Shown piece after piece: positions 17,564 to 25,573 of a stretch of DNA of 64,000 nt. The number at the start of each line of letters is the position of its first letter. Position 1 is the stretch's first letter. Position numbers and translations under genes: made by a program. The stretch covers positions 186,001 to 250,000 of the forward strand of contig DATHDG010000014.1 in NCBI GenBank assembly GCA_035319125.1, read 5' to 3'. Source of the DNA: Fen-1308 sp035319125. Lineage in GTDB: Bacteria > Nitrospirota > Thermodesulfovibrionia > Thermodesulfovibrionales > Dissulfurispiraceae. The notes under the pieces are model-generated. The model saw nothing but the letters and a program-made list of their open reading frames with translations, was not told where the DNA came from and searched no databases.

Positions 17564-18622
17564 GTGATAGATATAGTTCGAAACCTACACGGTCGCATAG
17601 GACGGCCACTCAATTTTATGGAAGTATGCGGTACTCATACGGTGGCTATTTTTCGTCATGGCATCAGAAGTCTCCTTCCTGATGGGCTGAAATTGCTCAG
17701 TGGTCCCGGATGTCCTGTATGTGTGACTTCGATCAGAGACGTTGATACTGCGATAGCCATTGCATGCCGCGAAGACGTAATACTTACGACATTCGGCGAT
17801 ATGATGAGGGTCCCTGGAGGGACCAAATCGCTGATGGAAGTGAAAGCTGAAGGGGCTGACATACGCATTGTCTATTCACCCCTTGACTCTCTTAAGATCG
17901 CAAGAGACAACCCCAGCAAAAAGGTCGTATTTTTTTCAGCCGGCTTTGAGACGACAGCACCATCGGCTGCTGCAACAGTTTCTGAAGCAGAGAGGGTGGG
18001 GATCCCTAACTTCTATATTTATTCGGTTCACAAAGTTGTGCCGCCCGCCCTTGAAGCGCTTCTTCTTTCAGACGATGTAAGGATTGACGGGTTCATTCTG
18101 CCGGGACATGTAAGCACGATTATCGGCACTAAGCCGTACAAATTCATTCCGGACAGATATTCTATACCATGCGCAGTGACCGGCTTTGATGCAAATGATA
18201 TATTCGGCGGAATCGCCATGCTACTGAAGCAGACGCTGGATCGGAAAGCGTTGGTGGAGGTCGAATATAAGACCGTCGTAAAAGAAGAAGGAAATCCAAA
18301 GGCAGTAAAGTTTATAGAGGAAATTTTCGAGCCTGCTGACAGCTATTGGCGAGGCATTGGTGTTATACAAGGCAGCGGGCTTAAACTGCGGAAGTCCTGG
18401 GAACACAGAGACGCTGAAAAGGTCTTTGATCTCGCTATTCCTGATGCATCAGAGCCTAAGGGCTGCATGTGCGGACTAGTACTGAGAGGGATCAAGATGC
18501 CTTCTGATTGCCCACTTTTTGCAAAAGCCTGTACGCCTGACAAGCCGGTTGGGGCATGTATGGTCAGCTCTGAAGGCAGCTGCGCAGCTTATTATAGATA
18601 TAGAGACGTCCTGGAGAGATGA
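17564..18622 (+). CDS. hypD: Hydrogenase maturation factor HypD
   Basis: A 352-residue HypD, the Fe-S scaffold that with HypC assembles Fe(CN)2CO for NiFe hydrogenases. It shows NFMEVCGTHTVAIFRHGI, LLSGPGCPVCVTSI, the TFGDMMRVPG segment, and the Cys-rich C-terminus (MCGLVLRGIKMPSDCP, then FAKACTPDKPVGACM and GSCAAYYRY) that binds a 4Fe-4S cluster. The start is GTG with GGGGG about 10 bases upstream. No other hyp gene or hydrogenase lies in the window, so hypCE and the enzyme must be elsewhere. Confidence 0.95.
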   Translation: MIDIVRNLHGRIGRPLNFMEVCGTHTVAIFRHGIRSLLPDGLKLLSGPGCPVCVTSIRDVDTAIAIACREDVILTTFGDMMRVPGGTKSLMEVKAEGADIRIVYSPLDSLKIARDNPSKKVVFFSAGFETTAPSAAATVSEAERVGIPNFYIYSVHKVVPPALEALLLSDDVRIDGFILPGHVSTIIGTKPYKFIPDRYSIPCAVTGFDANDIFGGIAMLLKQTLDRKALVEVEYKTVVKEEGNPKAVKFIEEIFEPADSYWRGIGVIQGSGLKLRKSWEHRDAEKVFDLAIPDASEPKGCMCGLVLRGIKMPSDCPLFAKACTPDKPVGACMVSSEGSCAAYYRYRDVLER

Positions 18623-18663
18623 CAAACATTCACCTCTAAAACAGAGTCCGCTCTTTAGTGCTA

Positions 18664-19473
18664 TCAGTCACCAAACGGCAGTATGGGCATTACATAGACA
18701 TCGACGTCCTTGACTCCAGCCACACCCTGAGCTGCCTTCTTTATATTTGCAGCAAGCACTTCTTCTTGATATGGCGACGCGCTTGTTTTGATAGCTATGA
18801 CGCCTTTCCTTGCATAGATTTCAGAGTCAGGAGCATAATCCAGAATTGCAACTTTTACTCTGGCCGACAGAAGCATATCTTGTAAAACCTCCTGCGACTC
18901 GCCGGTTGTCTTGAAATGGTCCAGTCCTACGGTATCTAATATTACGGCAACAGCGTCATCTACAGTTATTTTCTTGATATGGATAATCAGGTCATAAAGG
19001 CTCGAATCGTTGGTATCAATACCGTAGACATGCTGACTCCATTTTCTTCTCTCTTCATCATCATTTCTCAGAATGCGCGCAGCCTCTCTCTCGGATATCT
19101 TTTCGCGCTCCACTTCCCATTTTATACGGTCCGACATATCGGCGATTATCCTTATTTTCAATGCATGAGATATATCTTTAAGCAAAAATTGTCCAGCCAG
19201 TCCATGATAGACAATATTGTCCTTCAGCATATGCTCAAGAAATGCAACCTGATAGTAGGCAATAAATTTTTCTTTGCCGTACGTTACTTTCTCCAAAGCG
19301 GACGGTGCATCATGCAAAGCCCTAACAAGCTTGACTTCAGGTACATCGAATTCCCGAGACGCTTCGATAATCGCTTCGCGCGCGATGCATTCATACCCTA
19401 GTTTTGCCGCAACTTTTTCAGCGATCTCCTTGCCTTTTGTGTATGATCCTCTTGATATTGAGATGATGGACAT
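18664..19473 (-). CDS. Cytidylate kinase-like protein with C-terminal BON-like domain
   Basis: A 269-residue protein. The first 190 residues match the cytidylate kinase-like (AAA_26) family: an ISISRGSYTKGKEIAEKVAAKLGY P-loop-like start and RIRIIADMSDRIKW, ARILRNDDEERRKW, and a C-terminal YDLIIHIKKITVDDAV. The last 75 residues (ARVKVAILDYAPDSEIYARKGVIAIKTSASP to VAGVKDVDVYVMP) look like a BON-type alpha/beta fold. The P-loop (GSYTKGKE) departs from a canonical GxxGxGK, so kinase activity is uncertain. AGGAGG precedes the ATG. It is monocistronic and convergent with hypD. Confidence 0.72.
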   Translation of the reverse strand: MSIISISRGSYTKGKEIAEKVAAKLGYECIAREAIIEASREFDVPEVKLVRALHDAPSALEKVTYGKEKFIAYYQVAFLEHMLKDNIVYHGLAGQFLLKDISHALKIRIIADMSDRIKWEVEREKISEREAARILRNDDEERRKWSQHVYGIDTNDSSLYDLIIHIKKITVDDAVAVILDTVGLDHFKTTGESQEVLQDMLLSARVKVAILDYAPDSEIYARKGVIAIKTSASPYQEEVLAANIKKAAQGVAGVKDVDVYVMPILPFGD

Positions 19474-19605
19474 TATAATCCTCCTGAATTATCTGCAATG
19501 TAATGTGTATTTATTCCGCATGCAACAATGATTTAAAGTATATCAACAGCCTCATGAAAAAGTAAAACTGTGTTAAGTTGAGGTCTATGAAGTCATGTTG
19601 CAATA

Positions 19606-21486
19606 TTACGCGTCATCCCTGTGCGCACTTATGTCTGATGCCGACGTTTCGGCTGGACATATCTTGACGGGCTCTGTTTTGCAATAAGGATATTTAACTG
19701 TTTCACATTCCCAGAATACAAGATTGGGACAGTTGTCGCGGCAGTGTTTATAATCTATTTTATTGAAAAGTCTGGTTATCGAATCACCCTTTGACACGAA
19801 CCAGCGGTCCTGTTCTAATATATCTTTCAAACCGGAACGCTCTAAAACATGGGCGACAGGGGTTTTAACATTAGCTAAATATATCTCCACTCCCTGTTTT
19901 CTTAGATCAAGTATGAGCTCACGCATTTCATCAACGCCGGTTGAATCAATTTTATTGACCATTTCGAGGTCAAGCAGAATGTATTTGAGATGTTCTTTGA
20001 ACATCTCGGCTTTTTCAAGAACTGATTTGCGAAAAAATTCTGCATTCGCGAAATATATCGAAAAATCCGGCAGCAGATAGATAATTTGCGGGCAGATAGG
20101 CAATTTCTTTGCTTCCGCATTCACAAAAATCTCTGAGCGTGGGTCACGAGTAAGCATGATAATGCGCGGCGACATGGATTCCCACAGGAAAAGCAGCAAA
20201 GATAATGCAATGCCGATAAATATCGCATAATCAGGCTTTGTTATGACTGCCAAAAAGAAAGTTGTTAATGCCACAATGCCATCGTGCTTATTGGTACGGA
20301 GTAATTTTACAAACTGGCTTTGTTTAATCAGTCCGACAACTGCCGAAATAACTATGGCTGCCAAAGTTGCCTTTGGAAGATGGTGAAACGCTGATGTAAA
20401 AAAAACTAAAGTTGCAATAACAATGCATCCGGAAAATACATTAGACAGAGCAGTTCTACCACCTGATTGCAGGTTGACAGCGCTGCTCGAAAAAGAACCG
20501 CTTACCGGATAAGCATGGAAAAAGGATCCGACTACGTTTGCTGCTCCCTGGCCGATCAGCTCCTGGTCGATATCAACAGGCTGTTTTGTCTGTTCGGCAA
20601 TTGTTTTTGTGATCGCCATAGCTTCCATGAAGCCGACAATGGCGATGATAATGCCGGGACCTATAAGCCGGAAGATGGCCTCGAGGTTACTTGCAGCGGA
20701 GACTACACCATGTATATTCATCTGGTCCTGCGGGACCATAGGCCCCATATACTGCCAGAATGGAACGATGATGGAAGGCATACCCGAAGGCATATCTCCG
20801 ATAGTCTTTACACCGTATGTATCAACTCCCAAAAGATAGCTGATACATGTTGTAACTGCCAGGGCTATCATTGTAACCGGTAATTTCTTGTTGATGATGC
20901 GTCCGCCGAAAATAATCGCTAATGAGAAAAGCCCGATCCCCAAAGTGTAAAGATTAGCATGAGGCGCATTCTTTATGATATCCACAAAAATCGGAAAAAT
21001 AAACTCGCTATCTCTTACCTGAATGCCAAACAGATGTTTAATCTGAGTGGTAGCAATAATTATCGCGGCTGCATTGGTAAATCCTATAATCACGGGATGA
21101 GACACGAACCTCATTACAAATCCCAGCTTCAGTACACCCATTATTAGCTGAAATGTGCCGACTATGGCAGCCAGGTTGATTGCAATAATAATAAATTCTT
21201 GAGAGCCTGGCTTTGCGAAAGGAAGAACAGATGCAAATGTTAGTAAACTCACAATAGCTACAGGTCCGGTCGCAAGCTGGCTTGACCGACCCCACAGAGC
21301 AGCAACAATCGGCGGTATGCTTGCCCCATATAACCCATATATAGGGGGCAGACCAGCGATCATGGCGTTAGACATGGACTGAGGAATGAGTACTGCAGCA
21401 ACAGTAATCCCGGCTATCAGATCAGGAACCACATCTTGTTTTCTGTATGACCGCAGCCAGCTGATAAAAGGAAACAATCTTCTCAT
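19606..21486 (-). CDS. SulP family anion transporter with STAS domain and Cys-rich tail
   Basis: About 626 residues. The membrane part has roughly 12-14 hydrophobic segments and the SulP signature near PDLIAGITVAAVLIPQSMSNAMIAGLPPIYGLYGA. A cytoplasmic STAS domain follows (LLDLEMVNKIDSTGVDEMRELI). Members carry sulfate, bicarbonate or dicarboxylates as proton or sodium symporters; the substrate here is unknown. Unusually the protein ends in a tail with five cysteines (C584, C588, C596, C604, C612, counting from TTG 21492) spaced x3, x7, x7, x7, which could bind a metal or sense redox. ATG 21486 is preferred to TTG 21492. CATAAT about 35 bases upstream could be a -10 box. Confidence 0.88.
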   Translation of the reverse strand: MRRLFPFISWLRSYRKQDVVPDLIAGITVAAVLIPQSMSNAMIAGLPPIYGLYGASIPPIVAALWGRSSQLATGPVAIVSLLTFASVLPFAKPGSQEFIIIAINLAAIVGTFQLIMGVLKLGFVMRFVSHPVIIGFTNAAAIIIATTQIKHLFGIQVRDSEFIFPIFVDIIKNAPHANLYTLGIGLFSLAIIFGGRIINKKLPVTMIALAVTTCISYLLGVDTYGVKTIGDMPSGMPSIIVPFWQYMGPMVPQDQMNIHGVVSAASNLEAIFRLIGPGIIIAIVGFMEAMAITKTIAEQTKQPVDIDQELIGQGAANVVGSFFHAYPVSGSFSSSAVNLQSGGRTALSNVFSGCIVIATLVFFTSAFHHLPKATLAAIVISAVVGLIKQSQFVKLLRTNKHDGIVALTTFFLAVITKPDYAIFIGIALSLLLFLWESMSPRIIMLTRDPRSEIFVNAEAKKLPICPQIIYLLPDFSIYFANAEFFRKSVLEKAEMFKEHLKYILLDLEMVNKIDSTGVDEMRELILDLRKQGVEIYLANVKTPVAHVLERSGLKDILEQDRWFVSKGDSITRLFNKIDYKHCRDNCPNLVFWECETVKYPYCKTEPVKICPAETSASDISAHRDDA

Positions 21487-21543
21487 TGCCAAAGTCTCAG
21501 ACGTTAGAGTAATAGTGTATTATGCTAAAGATTCGTCAGGAAT

Positions 21544-21963
21544 CTATACATTCACTATTTCATATGTATAACTGACTTTGGCAGAGCCTTCAAGTGTTGC
21601 TTTAACTGAGCAATATTTATCTAACGATAACTCGATAGCTTTTTTTACCGCATATTCAGAAACGTCTCTTCCAGTTATTGTATATTCCAGCTTGATGTCA
21701 ACGAATTTGTGAGGGTGGCTTTCAGCTTTTTTCCCAGTTACAGCGACTCTAATGTCTATAATGTCCTGACGCTTTTTACTGAGCACAGATGCGACATCCA
21801 TGGCAGAACAACCACCGGTTGCAACAAGCAGCATCTCCATGGGTGTCATGGCAGTTAGTGCCTTGCTAGCTTCGGGGTTCGCATCCATTACTACTGTATG
21901 GCCAGATCCGGACTCGCCAACAAATTGTAACCCGTCAACCCATTTCACGGTAGCTTTAAGCAT
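21544..21963 (-). CDS. OsmC/Ohr family protein
   Basis: A 139-residue protein of the OsmC family, which reduces organic hydroperoxides through two cysteines. It shows GGCSAMDVASVLSKKRQDI with the conserved Cys, and SLDKYCSVKATLEGSAKVSYTYEI with the second. The spacing fits the YhfA/OsmC-like branch. GGAGG precedes the ATG. It lies between ymdB and the SulP gene on the same strand. A peroxide-detoxifying role is family knowledge; the natural substrate is not shown. Confidence 0.9.
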   Translation of the reverse strand: MLKATVKWVDGLQFVGESGSGHTVVMDANPEASKALTAMTPMEMLLVATGGCSAMDVASVLSKKRQDIIDIRVAVTGKKAESHPHKFVDIKLEYTITGRDVSEYAVKKAIELSLDKYCSVKATLEGSAKVSYTYEIVNV

Positions 21964-22008
21964 TGTTGCCTCCTGTCTCCTGGTTTTAGACTGATATTAT
22001 ACTTATTG

Positions 22009-22791
22009 CTAGGGATTGGTCAGCTGGATCCGCTGGATACCAGACGCCTTTCCGCTCTGTTCGTCAATTTCTATCACAACTGCAGACAATACAGCCTTTC
22101 CCTCTGCAACATTGAACTTTCTGGGCATATGGGTGAGGAATTTATCGATTATCTCTTCCTTCTCTATCCCAATAACTCCGCCGGACGGTCCTGTCATGCC
22201 GACATCAGTAATGTATGCAGTGCCGCCGGGCAGAATCCTTTCATCGGCTGTTTGAACGTGCGTGTGTGTGCCGATTACCGCACTGACCTTGCCATCGACA
22301 TAATACGCAAATGCCAGCTTTTCAGAGGTAGCTTCAGCATGGAAATCTATGATTATAATCTTAGCTGATTCCACTATCTTCTGAAGAGCGATCTTTGCAG
22401 TCCTAAAAGGACAGTCAAGTGTGTTCATGAATATCCTTCCTGAAATATTTAGGACAGCCACTGGAAACTTCTTCAATGCCTTAAAAATGACACTTCCTAT
22501 CCCAGGCACTTCAGGAGGATAGTTGAGTGGTCGCAGAATGCGTTGTTCCTTAATCAGATACGGTATGGCTTCCTTTTTATCCCAGACATGGTTGCCCGTA
22601 GTCAGAATTTCTATCCCGCAAGAGAAAAGTTCTTTTGCTGTCGGTTCAGTGATTCCAAACCCGCCGGCCGCGTTCTCTCCGTTGGCTATAACTGAATCGA
22701 TCTTATATCTGCTGACTATATTTGGCAATAAGACTTTTACAGCCTGCCTGCCTGGTTTGCCGACTATGTCACCTATAAACAATATCTTCAT
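22009..22791 (-). CDS. ymdB: YmdB-type metallophosphoesterase
   Basis: A 260-residue phosphoesterase of the YmdB (TIGR00282) family, cyclic-nucleotide phosphodiesterases often encoded beside RNase Y. Metal-binding motifs in order are FIGDIVGKPGR, ANGENAAGG, TTGNHVWDKKE, DFHAEATSEK and GTHTHVQTADERILPGGTAYITDVGMTGP. It starts 4 bases after the rny stop on the same strand, so the two are cotranscribed, as in Bacillus and many other bacteria. It may tune mRNA turnover or biofilm-like behaviour through rny; that part is inference. Confidence 0.94.
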   Translation of the reverse strand: MKILFIGDIVGKPGRQAVKVLLPNIVSRYKIDSVIANGENAAGGFGITEPTAKELFSCGIEILTTGNHVWDKKEAIPYLIKEQRILRPLNYPPEVPGIGSVIFKALKKFPVAVLNISGRIFMNTLDCPFRTAKIALQKIVESAKIIIIDFHAEATSEKLAFAYYVDGKVSAVIGTHTHVQTADERILPGGTAYITDVGMTGPSGGVIGIEKEEIIDKFLTHMPRKFNVAEGKAVLSAVVIEIDEQSGKASGIQRIQLTNP

Positions 22792-22795
22792 GCGA

Positions 22796-24361
22796 TTATT
22801 TAGCGTAATCTACATGGCGCGATTCCCGTATAACCGTAACTTTTATCTGGCCTGGATATGTGAGTTCTGATTCTATCTTCTTGCCTAGGTCTCTTGCCAT
22901 AAGAGAGCACATGTCGTCATTAACCAGTTCAGGTTTTACGATCAGACGGATCTCCCTGCCAGCCTGTATAGCATAACACTTATCCACACCGGAAAATGAC
23001 ATTGCCATCTCCTCAAGTTTTTCGAGGCGTTTAAGATACAGCTCAATACTTTCCCTCCTTACGCCCGGCCGTGCTGCCGAAAGAGCATCTCCAGCGGCTA
23101 CGAGAGCAGATTCCACCCATAGTGTCTCGACGTCACCATGATGCGCCATGATGGCGTTGATTACAGCCTCGGACTCACCATATTTCTTAGCAAGGGAAGC
23201 GCCGATCTCCTGATGCGAGCCCTCCATCTCATGGTCGACCGCTTTGCCGATATCATGAAGAAGTCCTCCCCGCTTTGCTAGCTTGGTATCTACGCCTAAC
23301 TCTCCAGCCATCATTCCGGAAAAAAAGGCAACTTCCTTGGAGTGCTGCAACACGTTCTGCCCGTATGAGGTTCTATATTTAAGTCTGCCTATCAGTTTAA
23401 TAATTTCGGGATGGACGCCTGAAATCCCTAATTCAAATACGGCTTTTTCCCCTTCCTCCCGAATTGTAGACTCGACCTCTTTTCTCACCTTTTCGACTAC
23501 CTCTTCGATGCGTGCAGGATGTATTCTCCCGTCAGTGACCAATTTCCCGAGTGCAAGGCGGGCAATTTCACGTCTGACAGGATCATGTGCTGACAGAGTA
23601 ACCATCTCAGGAGTATCGTCGACTATGATATCGACTCCTGTTGCAGCCTCAAACGCCCGTATGTTCCTTCCTTCACGACCGATGATCCTGCCCTTCATTT
23701 CGTCACCTGGAAGACTCACTGCTGAAACTGTGGCATCTGCGACATGATCGGCTGCATAACGCTGAATAGCAAAGCTGATGACCTCGATAGCTTTTTTCTC
23801 TGCATTTTCTCTTGTCTCATCTTCGATACGTTTGATAAGTTTGGCGGCCTCGAATCTAGATTCCTCCTCAATTCTTCTAAAGAGCTCTTGCCGGGCTTCT
23901 TCGGAGCGCATGCCGGCAATGTTTTCAAGAGTCTGCATTTGTTCTTTGATAAGCTGAAGGTTTCTATTTTCCTGCTCGTCTATTTGCCTCTCCCTTAAAC
24001 CAAAATCTTTTTCTTTTTTCGACAAATCATTCTCTTTTTTCTCGATTTGGTCAATTTTCTTCTCAAGAGATTCTTCTTTCTGTCTTAATCTTTTGTCTAA
24101 GTGGTTAAGTTCCTTTGTCCTCTCACGGATTTCTCGTTCAGCTTCTGCCTTTGCCTGGTATACCGCATCTTTTACTGAAACCGCAGCATCTTTCTTAATT
24201 ACTTCAGCCTCTCTTTTTGCCTCTTCAAGCTGGCGTACCCGATCCTTCTCGAGGGCTTCCTGTTGAGATTTCAAATTTTTCTTGTAAACAAATATAAACG
24301 CAAAACTACTCAGGACTCCAGCAACAGCGGCGATCAGGATGTAAAGAATTGTGGACGTCAT
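22796..24361 (-). CDS. rny: Ribonuclease Y
   Basis: A 521-residue membrane-anchored endoribonuclease that starts mRNA decay. It has an N-terminal transmembrane helix (residues 4-24), a long charged coiled coil (about 30-200), a KH domain (KGRIIGREGRNIRAFEAATGVDIIVDDTPE) and an HD domain (KRGGLLHDIGKAVDHE). Length equals that of Bacillus RNase Y. GAGGAGG precedes the ATG. It is followed by ymdB. A 6S RNA gene lies about 390 bases upstream on the same strand. Confidence 0.96.
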   Translation of the reverse strand: MTSTILYILIAAVAGVLSSFAFIFVYKKNLKSQQEALEKDRVRQLEEAKREAEVIKKDAAVSVKDAVYQAKAEAEREIRERTKELNHLDKRLRQKEESLEKKIDQIEKKENDLSKKEKDFGLRERQIDEQENRNLQLIKEQMQTLENIAGMRSEEARQELFRRIEEESRFEAAKLIKRIEDETRENAEKKAIEVISFAIQRYAADHVADATVSAVSLPGDEMKGRIIGREGRNIRAFEAATGVDIIVDDTPEMVTLSAHDPVRREIARLALGKLVTDGRIHPARIEEVVEKVRKEVESTIREEGEKAVFELGISGVHPEIIKLIGRLKYRTSYGQNVLQHSKEVAFFSGMMAGELGVDTKLAKRGGLLHDIGKAVDHEMEGSHQEIGASLAKKYGESEAVINAIMAHHGDVETLWVESALVAAGDALSAARPGVRRESIELYLKRLEKLEEMAMSFSGVDKCYAIQAGREIRLIVKPELVNDDMCSLMARDLGKKIESELTYPGQIKVTVIRESRHVDYAK

Positions 24362-24754
24362 GTTTAGAATCCTCCTCTATCGTAATGAAAAGAGGGGGAA
24401 AACAGATAGCATTTATAGCAGGCACAAAAAATGTGCAGGATAGCTATCAAAACGCCCCTCTCTTACTGTCGAATACAGTTGCTTCGGTCTAAACTTGCCG
24501 ATGCTAGGAAGAGGCTGATAGCGATGAAACTTTAATAAGACAGGTCCAGAAAGCCTTGAAGGAGCATTGGCGAAAATGGCATTGGCAGACCAGAGATGCA
24601 TAATCCAGCATTTACAAGTCTTTCTCTATGAATAAGGGTCTTCATCAATGCCCTGCTCCTGTATATCCTCTGCGACATTCGCCTATCAACCTGTTACCTA
24701 TGCATTTGCATAATCTATGTTTAAGACAGATTCACTGTCAGTGCAGTTTTTGTT

Positions 24755-24937
24755 ATAACCCACCCTGCCGTGTAGTAAAAAATTAGATCCCCGTATTTGA
24801 TAGTGGGTGCCTTGAAGGTACCTTAGGCTTTCTCCGCAGGGGGAGACTTGCACACCGAATACCTAACATCGGCTCCCTAAAGATCTAACTTGCCGGGATC
24901 AACTTTTTTACTTAATCACGTACAGGGCAGGCAAGCT
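24755..24937 (-). ncRNA. ssrS: 6S RNA
   Basis: Read on the minus strand, the ends of this 183-nt stretch pair into a long interrupted stem: CCCTG/CAGGG, CGTG/CACG, AGTAAAAAA with TTTTTTACT, and GATCCC with GGGGATC. The interior shows elements I recognise from 6S RNA: GAGCCGATGTT (E. coli GAGCCGATATT), CGGAGAAAGCCTAAGG (E. coli CCGAGAAGCCTTAAAA), and a late ACCTTCAAGG (E. coli ACCTTGAACC and TTCAAGGG). The central part leaves an unpaired bubble, as needed to mimic an open promoter and bind RNA polymerase. In several lineages 6S RNA lies upstream of rny, as here. Ends are approximate. Confidence 0.82.
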
Positions 24938-24943
24938 ATCTAT

Positions 24944-24979
24944 ACTATATTTATACCAGAATCTGCGGTATGTAGGCAA
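24944..24979 (-). promoter_or_regulatory. Possible promoter of the 6S RNA gene
   Basis: On the minus strand TTGCCT (24974-24979) is followed after 18 bases by TATAAA (24950-24955), with a second -10-like TATAGT directly after (24944-24949). Transcription would begin around 24937-24943, matching the predicted 5' end of the folded RNA. Confidence 0.4.
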
Positions 24980-25061
24980 CTATAATGTGAGATGAAGTCG
25001 TTATAGCTTGGTTCTAAATAATAAAACATGTATAATGATGCTAAAAAAAGGGGGTCCAAAT

Positions 25062-25511
25062 ATGAATATCAACAGAATCCTTTTCCCTACTGATTTTTCG
25101 GAAGGTGCGCTTGCTGCTTTACCAAATGCTGTTGACCTGGCTAAATCGTATGGTGCCAAGCTCTATCTTCTCCATGTAATCTATGACATGAGTATGGCTT
25201 CCGGCTTGCATGTACCCCACATTTCGCTAGACGCTCTATATAACGAAATGGAAAAGAGCGCTGTGAAGGAACTTAACAATTTTGGAGCTGAGCTCAGACG
25301 GGAGCTGACTGGTGTGGAATGCAAGGTCATCAGAGGAGTCCCTTATGATGAGATACTAAAATTTGCAGCAGGTAATGATATAGATATTATTGTATTGGGC
25401 ACTCACGGGCGCCATGGCATTGATCGCGTTATCTTTGGAAGTACTGCTGAAAAGGTAGTTAGAAATGCAACATGCCCCGTATTGACAGTGAGGAGTAATA
25501 CAGGGAAATAA
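25062..25511 (+). CDS. Universal stress protein (UspA family)
   Basis: A 149-residue single-domain Usp. It shows NRILFPTDFSEGALAALPNAVDLAKSYGAKLYLLHVI at the N-terminus, and DIIVLGTHGRHGIDRVIFGSTAEKVVRNATCPVLTVR at the C-terminus. The latter contains the G-x2-G-x9-G-[ST] ATP-binding pattern, so it probably binds ATP. ATG 25062 has GGGGGT 6 bases upstream. A longer frame from 25008 lacks support. It is monocistronic, divergent from the 6S RNA gene and convergent with nuoN. I see no terminator in the 62-base gap to nuoN. Confidence 0.92.
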   Translation: MNINRILFPTDFSEGALAALPNAVDLAKSYGAKLYLLHVIYDMSMASGLHVPHISLDALYNEMEKSAVKELNNFGAELRRELTGVECKVIRGVPYDEILKFAAGNDIDIIVLGTHGRHGIDRVIFGSTAEKVVRNATCPVLTVRSNTGK

Positions 25512-25573
25512 TACAGGGAAAAACAGCTATTCTATTCAAAGACAGGAATTGAAGCACTAATTACAAGGCTTTC

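Noticed and set aside
24413..24601. 62-codon minus-strand ORF upstream of rny
   Set aside because: It has no Shine-Dalgarno and no family signature. It overlaps inverted repeats and is most likely chance.
25512..25573. Possible bidirectional terminator between the stress protein gene and nuoN
   Set aside because: No inverted repeat with a T-tract was found in the gap.
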